In this document: in pieces, positions 45,157 to 52,715 of the stretch
Position numbering within the stretch: the stretch's first letter is position 1
How the letters are laid out: each line of letters starts with the position of its first letter
DNA from: an uncultured Thermogutta sp.
GTDB lineage: Bacteria > Planctomycetota > Planctomycetia > Pirellulales > Thermoguttaceae
Reading direction: 5' to 3'
Assembly (NCBI GenBank): GCA_937128505.1
Contig: CAKZMM010000026.1
Location: 24,654-88,653, forward strand
DNA: 64,000 nt
Translations under genes and position numbers: made by a program
The notes under the pieces: generated by a model
Database searches by the model: none
What the model saw: only the letters and a program-made list of their open reading frames with translations
Told to the model about the DNA's origin: nothing

Positions 45157-47355
45157 ATGAAGGCTGCAAATTGTGTAGACAATCAGACGGTAGGAACACC
45201 CACCTCCGCAAACGTACGCCCCCGGTTGGATGCAATCTTTTGCCCGCGAAGCGTGGCGGTAGTTGGGGCAACCACGACGCCGGGAACTGTGCCCCACGAC
45301 ATTCTGGAAAACATGGTCAAGTCTGGGTTTACGGGACGGCTTTATGCCGTAGCTCCCGGAAAAAAATCGATATGCGGTGTGCCGGCTTATCGATATGTGC
45401 TCGACTTACCGGAACCCGTCGATTTAGCTGTGATCGTCTTTCCCGCGGAAGTAGTGGAGAGGGCCCTCGACCAGTGCGGCCAACGTGGAATCCCCGGCGT
45501 AGTCGTCATTTCCGCGGGCTTTCGTGAGATTGGTGCGGAAGGACGGCAGCGAGAAAAGCGGCTGGTGGAGCTATGTGAAAAATATCAGATCACCTTAATC
45601 GGTCCGAATTGTCTGGGAGTTTTGAACACAAATCCGGCGATTTCTCTAAATGCGTCATTTGCCCGTGCCATGCCAGCCACGGGAAAGATCGCCATGTTGA
45701 GCCAATCCGGGGCATTGTGCACAGCTGTTCTCGACTATGCCCGGGAGCGTCACGTCGGCTTCTCTAAATTCGTGAGTTTTGGCAACAAAGCCCTCATTAG
45801 CGAGGTGGAGCTACTGGAATATCTTCACAAGGACCCACAAACCTCGGTGATCCTCATGTATTTAGAGGAGATGGGCCGAGGCCGCCAACTATGCGAGGTG
45901 GCTCGGAGGATAACTTCGGGGCCCAACGCAAAACCCATTTTTGCCATTAAGAGTGCTCGAACCCGTGCGGGGGCGCAAGCCGCAAGTAGTCATACCGGCG
46001 CGATGGCTACCGAGGACGCGCTCTGCGAGGCGGCCTTCGCAGCCTCGGGGATCATCCGAGTGGATACTCTGGAAGAGCTCTTCGATGCGGCCATCCTTTT
46101 CGCCAATCAGCCCTTACCCCGGGGTAGGCGGGTAGGAATCGTTACCAATGCCGGGGGACCGGGTGTGTTGGCTACCGATGCAGCGGTGCGCTTCGGGCTT
46201 AAGGTTCCTCCGCTTCAGCCGGAAACTCGTGCCGCACTAAAGCCCCGGTTGCCCGCCACTGCCAATTTAACTAATCCCGTCGATGTCATTGGGGATGCCC
46301 GGGCGGATCGATACGAGGCAGCGATGGAAGTTGTCCTCCAGGATCCTAATATCGACCAATTGTTAGTGATCCTTACACCGCAATCTATGACCGACATCGA
46401 GGCCGTAGCGGAGGCGGTTAGTAAGACAGCCGCTAAAAGCGAAAAGCCGGTTGCGGCCAGCTTCATGGGCGGAGTGGATGTAGGGCCGGCGGTGGCTTTA
46501 CTGGAAAGTCGCGGCGTGCCCCATTTTACTCAGCCGGAGGATGCTGCCCGCGCCATGCTACGGGTGGCCCAGTGTGTGGAATGGCGTGCGGAGAGTGCTG
46601 CCGAGCCAGAGGATCTCCCGCGGCCAGCTCCGGCCTCCGCTGCGCAGCCGATTCTTGACGCCGCGATCCCGGGGCTTTTACCGGAGGATCAAGCGCTTCA
46701 GGTGTTGGCAGGCTACGGGCTACCGATTCCTCCCTTCCGGTTGTGCCGGTCGGCTGAGGAAGCGGTGGCTGCCGCCGAAGAGTTGGGTTATCCCGCGGTA
46801 CTGCGGGTAGTGAGCCCAGCGATCATCCACAAAACAGAAGTCGGCGGCGTGGTAGTCAATATCCAAAACCCGGATGATCTTCGCCGACATTTCGATGAGA
46901 TGATGGGCCGCTTTTCCACGCTTGTACCCCAAGAGGAGCTTCGCGGAATTTTGGTCCGCCGAATGATCCCCCCGGGTCATGAGCTGATTATCGGCGGCAA
47001 ATCGGACGAGAGCTTTGGCCCGGTCCTCATGATGGGATTGGGCGGTATCTTCGTGGAGGTGTTCGGGCTGGTCGCTTTCGCGTTGGCTCCGGTGACTCGA
47101 AAAACCGCTCGAAAATTACTGGAGGAAAGTAAGGCCGGAAAAATCCTCTCGGGTCTTCGCGGACAAAAGCCAGCCGACATAGATCAGTTGGTTGATGCCA
47201 TTGTACGGGTCGGACAACTGTTGGCCGATTTCCCGCAAATTAGCGAACTGGATATTAATCCCCTGATTGTCGGCCCGGCCGATCAAGGATCTTGGGTAGC
47301 CGACGCCCGAATTGTCCTGCGATTCAATTCCGGGGAAGGTTCTCGAAATTGTTAG
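45157..47355 (+). CDS. ADP-forming acyl-CoA synthetase (acetate-CoA ligase type, fused alpha-beta)
   Basis: A 732-residue NDP-forming acyl-CoA synthetase with alpha and beta parts in one chain. Order: CoA-binding Rossmann domain (about 23-150, SVAVVGATTTPGTVPHDIL), two succinyl-CoA-ligase-like domains (about 150-480; IGPNCLGVLN, LSQSGALCTAVLDY), the phosphorylated-histidine loop ASSHTGAMATED with His279, and a C-terminal ATP-grasp domain (about 510-720; AVLRVVSPAIIHKTEVGGVVVNI, ELIIGGKSDESFGPVLMMGLGG, ELDINPLIV). No GNAT domain, so it is not a PatZ-type fusion. It interconverts acyl-CoA plus ADP and acid plus ATP. ATG start at 45157. Confidence 0.93.
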   Translation: MKAANCVDNQTVGTPTSANVRPRLDAIFCPRSVAVVGATTTPGTVPHDILENMVKSGFTGRLYAVAPGKKSICGVPAYRYVLDLPEPVDLAVIVFPAEVVERALDQCGQRGIPGVVVISAGFREIGAEGRQREKRLVELCEKYQITLIGPNCLGVLNTNPAISLNASFARAMPATGKIAMLSQSGALCTAVLDYARERHVGFSKFVSFGNKALISEVELLEYLHKDPQTSVILMYLEEMGRGRQLCEVARRITSGPNAKPIFAIKSARTRAGAQAASSHTGAMATEDALCEAAFAASGIIRVDTLEELFDAAILFANQPLPRGRRVGIVTNAGGPGVLATDAAVRFGLKVPPLQPETRAALKPRLPATANLTNPVDVIGDARADRYEAAMEVVLQDPNIDQLLVILTPQSMTDIEAVAEAVSKTAAKSEKPVAASFMGGVDVGPAVALLESRGVPHFTQPEDAARAMLRVAQCVEWRAESAAEPEDLPRPAPASAAQPILDAAIPGLLPEDQALQVLAGYGLPIPPFRLCRSAEEAVAAAEELGYPAVLRVVSPAIIHKTEVGGVVVNIQNPDDLRRHFDEMMGRFSTLVPQEELRGILVRRMIPPGHELIIGGKSDESFGPVLMMGLGGIFVEVFGLVAFALAPVTRKTARKLLEESKAGKILSGLRGQKPADIDQLVDAIVRVGQLLADFPQISELDINPLIVGPADQGSWVADARIVLRFNSGEGSRNC

Positions 47356-47618
47356 GTGAAGGTTTTCGAATCACTTCACTGAATCTTCGGGAGGTCCGGC
47401 CCATCAAGGTTCCTGCAACAGGTGTGGGCTAGATCGCTGCAGATGCACCGGGAAGTCGTGAAGATGGGCATAAAGACAACGTAGCCTTATTCATTCCAAT
47501 GCAAACGATTTTCTGCGAAGCTTCTAAAAAACTTGATTTCGACCAAAGCTTTGCCGGCATGGTCGGTTTAGGTCCAGCTCAGTGCGAACCTGCGGAATCG
47601 ATGTAAGAGGAGTATCTT

Positions 47619-47864
47619 ATGGAGCGTCAAGAAATTGAAAAACGCGTAAAGCAGGTGGTCAGCCGTATTCTGAGGATCGACGAATCCATGATCGAACCCT
47701 CGAGCCATTTTGTTTTCGATCTCGGTGCCGAGAGTACTCAGTCGATCGAACTAGTCGATGCTTTTGAGCAAGAATTCGATATCGAAATGGATCGGGAAGC
47801 GGCCCTCGCCGTCAAAACAGTCGGTGAAGCTGTTGATTTCATCGCGGGTTATGTTGCCCGATAG
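47619..47864 (+). CDS. Acyl carrier protein
   Basis: An 81-residue acidic four-helix carrier protein. The phosphopantetheine site reads FDLGAESTQSIELVDAFE near residues 30-47: Ser38 is in place, but the canonical D-S-L is E-S-T. The length and the flanking FVFDLG and FDIEMDREAALAVKTVGEAVDFI match ACPs. It sits between an ADP-forming acyl-CoA synthetase and a VanZ-like gene, away from fatty-acid synthesis genes, so it is probably a specialised carrier rather than the main AcpP. An AAGAGGAG-type ribosome site precedes the ATG. Confidence 0.93.
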   Translation: MERQEIEKRVKQVVSRILRIDESMIEPSSHFVFDLGAESTQSIELVDAFEQEFDIEMDREAALAVKTVGEAVDFIAGYVAR

Positions 47865-47876
47865 AGGCAGCCCGCC

Positions 47877-48260
47877 GTGGAGCAATCAGGTACCCTAAGC
47901 TCCCGTGTGGTCCGTTGGGTTACCGCGGTTTACTGGTTGGCTCTAACCGCCATGCTGTTACTACCGCGGCCGTGGGCTGGATTGGGAATTTTGAGGGAGA
48001 CGCCCGAAGGCTGGGATCGCCCGGGGCATGTGCTGGGTTTCGCACTGCTTGCGTGGCTGAACGGGGCCAGTTGGGGTGCCGAAAGCTTCAAGACTTGGTT
48101 CTTAACATTGACCTGTTATGCCGGGTTGATCGAAATCGCACAATACTTGATTCCGTCGCGCACAGTAGATTTGCCCGACTTCCTAAGTAACTTGGTGGGC
48201 CTCTTGATAGGCTCGCTCGTGTGGCGGGTTACTATTCAGAAAAAATCCGGTAGCAAGTAA
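47877..48260 (+). CDS. VanZ-like small membrane protein
   Basis: A 127-residue protein with a GTG start 12 bp after the carrier protein stop, so likely cotranscribed. It has three to four membrane helices (about 13-28, 50-65, 75-95, 100-120) and VanZ-like features: DRPGHVLGFALLAWL, where the His is the conserved position, LIEIAQYLIPSRTVDLPDFLSNLVGLLIG, matching the family's E-x-x-Q...R...D-x-x-x-N pattern. Named after a teicoplanin-resistance gene, but most members have no known role; there are no other van genes. Linkage to an acyl carrier protein hints at envelope lipid work. Confidence 0.85.
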   Translation: MEQSGTLSSRVVRWVTAVYWLALTAMLLLPRPWAGLGILRETPEGWDRPGHVLGFALLAWLNGASWGAESFKTWFLTLTCYAGLIEIAQYLIPSRTVDLPDFLSNLVGLLIGSLVWRVTIQKKSGSK

Positions 48261-48975
48261 GCAGGCTTCGTATATTTATTTTTTCTTTCGTTCTTTGGGC
48301 GTCATTAGCCCATCTTCTTCGGGTGTGATTGCCTTAAATTCTTTGGGTGCGATTACCCTACGTTTTTGGCGTGTGATTAGCCTATACCGGTCTCTTTCCT
48401 ATTGACCACCATTTGTGTATTGACCAACTTTCCGATAGCGACCATCTTTCGCGGCTTTTTCGGGGCAGATTGAAGCCGTGCTCCTCCCGGCCACCCTTTC
48501 CTGTCCTCTAAATAAGGAGTTCCGCGCGAAAAATTTTTTTCGTCTAAGTCGACTCCTAAGCAAGTAAGCGTCCCCAAGTGGTGTCAATGGGTCGACTAAT
48601 TTCCTCTTACCTAAGCGGCGACGACCTACAAAAAGCTTGGACAGGGAGGCAGGCAAAACTGATCGATCGGACGGTGAAGTAGGTGAGACTGAATGACAAG
48701 ATTGAGCAACGAAACCTCTCGCATTCCCGAAAAAAGGGTTTGACGGGCAAGGATATTGACCAAGTGTTTCTATGGATCTGGCTTTTTTGCTAACCGCGGC
48801 TGCTTTCGATCGATATAGTCGCATTTGAGGGCAAAAGGATCACCCACACCACAAAAGCCTGGGACAAATCCGAGATTCCAGTGCTGTTATGCTGAGCTAA
48901 ACCGCCTGACGAGCTGCTTGCTTTATCCGATGAGAGTTGGGTCGAATTAATCGAACCAGGTCCTCAGGCAAATCG
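48261..48975. other. Intergenic spacer, 0.72 kb, with 4 x 24 bp array
   Basis: No gene. A four-copy imperfect 24-bp tandem array is at 48291-48386, directly after the VanZ-like gene; diverged TATTGACCA-type fragments follow it near 48404-48425. The remaining part shows nothing recognisable. Confidence 0.55.
48291..48386. repeat. Four-copy 24-bp imperfect tandem array with hairpin potential
   Basis: Units 48291-48314, 48315-48338, 48339-48362 and 48363-48386 share the plan TTCTTTGGGYG-N-GATTAGCC. Unit 1 can pair TGGGC/GCCCA, unit 3 GGGT/ACCC, unit 4 GGC/GCC; unit 2 has largely lost the stem. Not a CRISPR array because the repeats are contiguous, without spacers. Confidence 0.85.
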
Positions 48976-51798
48976 CTACGGTCCATTGTACACACGTATC
49001 TCACAGATCCCCATATTTGGGCGAGCCCTTTCGATAACAATTCGCAAACGATCGGCGATGGTGGGATCCAGGCGCAGCACGCACCGCCGTTTGTCGTTGT
49101 CGAGCACCTTAGCAACTGTCTGCCACGCACCGTCCTGCGGAACTTCGATCCGGAAGACCTCGGCCCGCATTGCCTGCGATTGAAACGAAACATGCACCGT
49201 ATTGAAATCGACCGGCTTGCCGAAATTCAGTTCGATCCAATGAGGGGGCGACGCATCCGGGGTAGGCCGCCACGAGTTCGGCCATCCCCGGATGGCCCGG
49301 GCGAAACCATTGATCACATTCGCGGGGGCGAACATGTCCTCCTTCTTCGGTGGTCGAGGTAAGGCTTCCGCAGGTGGTCGCTCCGGTGCAGCCAAAGTGA
49401 ACATGTAGCAGTCGGTCATGGGCTGCCAGGTGTTCCCGCTGCGGTAAGCCCGCGCTGTTTCTGGGGGAGTTGTCGTAAAAAGCCTCCAGTGAATCCCTTT
49501 GGTTAGGGGTAGCCAGACGAAGTAATAGCCGCCCGGCAAATCGCGATTGAACTCGAAAGCAACCCAACCGTCACTCGCTGCGGGCACCGTGGCTTCGCTG
49601 TGAGCCACCGGACTTTCCGGTGTGAATTGCCCCAGCTTCTCCGCTCGACACAAGGTGGCCCGAATGGTGGTAGGCTTCTTGTTCTCGGAAATGAGAGCCA
49701 ACCAAATCCGTTCCAATTTACCCCCCTCATGCCGAAACATCACAGCGCGGTCGTGATTTAACGGATGAACCGGCAAGCTAGAAAGCCAAGAAATTTCCAC
49801 CGGGGGAGAAACACTAGAAGCGGTTACCGTGGCCCGCAGCGCTAAATCCCGCGGATCCTGATTTGGCAGGTCAATGATATAGCATCCATCCTTCAAAAGC
49901 TGCTGTTGCAAATCGCCGATATGCTTCTGGCCCAACTCGCGGGGCAAAGTGCCGAACTTTTTGCACAGCGCCGCAGCCGTCCCCACAGCTTGACCTTGCA
50001 CCCCGCAAGTAATCATCACCCGGGTCGCCCCTAAGGCGGCATGACTGACGGAGATACAACGCCCGGCCATCATCAAATTCTCAATGTCTTTGCTATACAG
50101 ACTGCGGAAGGGTATGGAGAATTTCACTTTGTGAGAGAATTCGGCGGGCGCTTCTTTTGCGTAAAAACCACCGGGCGGATGTAAATCGATCCCCCAACCG
50201 CCGTACGCCACGCGGTCTTCAAACAAAGTTTGGCGGGCTATATCATGCTCGGTCATCACGTAGTCGCCGATTAGCCGCCGCGACTCCCGTTTACCGACCA
50301 CGTGGCTTACCCAAACCAGCTTGAAATAAGGAGCTTGGTCGGCCAATTTCGGGCAATGGTTCTTCGCGTGGTCCCACATGCCCCAAATGATCCGAAGGAG
50401 TTCATCGCGGATTTCTTCGGCGTCATGGTAGGTGTTGAGCATTCCGCCGTATTCAATCACCCACTGCCAACCACCAAACCGTAATTGAGGGTGGCGGGAC
50501 TGCCCAAAAACTTCGCACTCCGCAAACTTGTGTGCCCAGGCAGGAGCCCGGAACTCCACGGGCGTGGGTAACTGCTCGGTCGCATAACGAAGCGTGCCAC
50601 CCATCGTGTATGGATCGCCTTGTTCCGGAGCCCGGCTTTCGCCATACATCGAACGGGGCTCACGACCGTGACGATATTCCGCGCCGGCCCAAACGCCGAT
50701 TACCCCATCCCCGGTGCAATCGATGAAGATATTTCCCGCAAGCTCCACGCGCTGCCCGCTCACTACATCTAGTGCACGAATAGCTGCGATACGCTGCGGG
50801 TTGGCCATCAAAACCCCCGTGGCATGCGTATTCAGGAAAAGCTCCAGGTTTGGCTCCCCCTTCACCAACCGCAACAAACGTTGTGAATATCCGAAAATAT
50901 CGCCTCGGACCTCTTCAATGATTCCGCCTTCGCCCGGATCCAGCGGCTCCCGCGTGGTATCCCCCTGCGGCTCCACCAGGATTTCATCGCTCGCATTGCC
51001 GCCCAAAACAGGACGATTTTGCACGAGGACAGTTTTGCATCCCAGCCGGGCCGAGGCTACCGCGGCGAAAGTTCCAGCAAGCCCGCCCCCGACGACAACC
51101 GTATCATACGGCCCCAACCGTTTTACTTGACGGCTTACCCCACCAAAGCGTTCTCGGGCGGCCGCCAACGCCTCCGGCTCGTTTGGTGGACGGAATTCCG
51201 GATTGCGACTCAAAACGACGGCATCACACCGACTATAATGGCCAGTGAGATCCCGTAAGCCGATCTCCAATTCTCCCGCGGGTAGTTGGATCTCGCCACC
51301 GTCTTCCCAAATCCAGCCCGCTTGCTTACTTTGGCCGAAGATATGGTCCAGCGGTTTTCCCGCGATAACCACCTGAAATCGCCCCGGACTATGCTCGGGT
51401 ACCCAATCCCGGCACCTTACCCAGACACAATACTTGCCGGCTACCGGGACCTTGATCTGGGTCGTGGCATCGGCCACCGGGCCCTCCAATCCGATCGCAA
51501 GCAGGTACGGCGATCCCATTTGGTCCACAAACTGGGAATCATTAACCCAGCCGCCAAGATTCGAGAATTGCTCTGCCTCTAACCAAATGATTCCCTCGGC
51601 TGGTTCTTTTGCCTGAGCGTTCGCGGATCGTCCACTAGTAATTCCGATAATGCCCAGCACTAAGCCGCAAAGAGCCACAAATCCGGTAATTGACGTACGC
51701 CGCTTGGACGCAGGAAAATACGCAGGACCTCGCCGTCGCCAAGCGCCGAACAATCGTCCCAAATGCGGGATATGGGCTCGCGCGAACTTCGTAAGCAT
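48976..51798 (-). CDS. Exported three-domain FAD-dependent oxidoreductase
   Basis: A 940-residue protein. A hydrophobic segment (about 38-60), preceded by SKRRTSITGFV, may be a Tat-type signal, fitting a folded flavoprotein. Residues about 70-205 form a carbohydrate-binding-like domain (WLEAEQFSNLGGW, GKYCVWVRCRDW). The FAD domain (about 225-680) opens with DTVVVGGGLAGTFAAVASARLG and has VLGGNASDE, IDCTGDGVIGVWAGAEYRHGRE, and MMAGRCISVSHAALGATRVM; it belongs to the FAD_oxidored class found in polysaccharide utilisation. The C-terminus (about 830-940) resembles an F5/8-type discoidin domain (WIELNFGKPVDFNTVHVSF). The substrate is unknown, probably a sugar. Confidence 0.9.
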   Translation of the reverse strand: MLTKFARAHIPHLGRLFGAWRRRGPAYFPASKRRTSITGFVALCGLVLGIIGITSGRSANAQAKEPAEGIIWLEAEQFSNLGGWVNDSQFVDQMGSPYLLAIGLEGPVADATTQIKVPVAGKYCVWVRCRDWVPEHSPGRFQVVIAGKPLDHIFGQSKQAGWIWEDGGEIQLPAGELEIGLRDLTGHYSRCDAVVLSRNPEFRPPNEPEALAAARERFGGVSRQVKRLGPYDTVVVGGGLAGTFAAVASARLGCKTVLVQNRPVLGGNASDEILVEPQGDTTREPLDPGEGGIIEEVRGDIFGYSQRLLRLVKGEPNLELFLNTHATGVLMANPQRIAAIRALDVVSGQRVELAGNIFIDCTGDGVIGVWAGAEYRHGREPRSMYGESRAPEQGDPYTMGGTLRYATEQLPTPVEFRAPAWAHKFAECEVFGQSRHPQLRFGGWQWVIEYGGMLNTYHDAEEIRDELLRIIWGMWDHAKNHCPKLADQAPYFKLVWVSHVVGKRESRRLIGDYVMTEHDIARQTLFEDRVAYGGWGIDLHPPGGFYAKEAPAEFSHKVKFSIPFRSLYSKDIENLMMAGRCISVSHAALGATRVMITCGVQGQAVGTAAALCKKFGTLPRELGQKHIGDLQQQLLKDGCYIIDLPNQDPRDLALRATVTASSVSPPVEISWLSSLPVHPLNHDRAVMFRHEGGKLERIWLALISENKKPTTIRATLCRAEKLGQFTPESPVAHSEATVPAASDGWVAFEFNRDLPGGYYFVWLPLTKGIHWRLFTTTPPETARAYRSGNTWQPMTDCYMFTLAAPERPPAEALPRPPKKEDMFAPANVINGFARAIRGWPNSWRPTPDASPPHWIELNFGKPVDFNTVHVSFQSQAMRAEVFRIEVPQDGAWQTVAKVLDNDKRRCVLRLDPTIADRLRIVIERARPNMGICEIRVYNGP

Positions 51799-52715
51799 AC
51801 GGAATATCTCCTTTTGTCGAAAAAGAGTAGTAAACTGCCCACCCCCCCGTCGGGATTCGTAAGGCTATTGAGCGGCAATTCTTCCAAAACCCCGTTTAGG
51901 GACTTTAAAAGCAAATTGCCGCCGAAGACATGGGCCCTGCAATTGGAATTCCAGTCTTCTTGGTTTTTTCCCTAACTCTTACCGATTTGCCGATGTATGC
52001 TTGCTCGGAACCTTGCGAAGCTGTGTCCCATAACAAACAGGTGCACTCGGGACCATGCAACGGATCCACGATTTGCTATCGGGGCCTCGCGCGGGCTTAT
52101 CCAAACACGTTCGTACCCTACCACACCTCTATAGCTTACTGATTTTATAGTTCCGCGAATACTTCCAAACAAGCAGCCAGAACTTTACAGCGTCCATCCT
52201 GCCGGCTGCACGCGGGAAGGGGTACCGTTGTATTTGGCAGCAGGGCAGACATTCCCTTGAGACAGCCGCATCCGCGGGGTGTTCCCGCGCGGAAAGCATG
52301 TTCTAGTACCGTGTGCCAGCGGACGGCCACGTGCGCGGAGCGCTCCCTCCCCATTTGCCCAAATCGAATGAGGATTTGATTGCGTGGGCAGCCCGCCGAG
52401 CAAATTGGCGTAACGTCTACCTCCGGAACGACTGGTTTGGACGAACAAAAGAAAGAGTGGGCCGAATCCCCATTCGGGTGATAGACTGGGCTGATATGAT
52501 AATAAGTTGTAGCAGATTGCCTCAGAGTTGGAGAGAAACACGATTCCGCACATTTTGGCATTCTTTAAAAAGTTCCGGACAATTTTTTGCAGACTGGATG
52601 GATTTGATCGCTGCTGGCAAGTACCGTTTTCCTCTGAGTCAAAACAGGTAAGCTCTGGAAGCCGCAAAATTCAAAGCCAAATTACCCACAAGCCTTAGCC
52701 TTGCATTAATCCCCA
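51799..52715. other. Intergenic spacer, 0.92 kb
   Basis: Divergent-promoter spacer. Overlapping frames at 52185-52667 (-) and 52313-52651 (+) look non-coding. I saw no repeats or RNA here. Confidence 0.45.

Noticed and set aside
48291..48386. Possible CRISPR array
   Set aside because: Units are contiguous with no spacers, and they differ among themselves; no cas genes are in the window.
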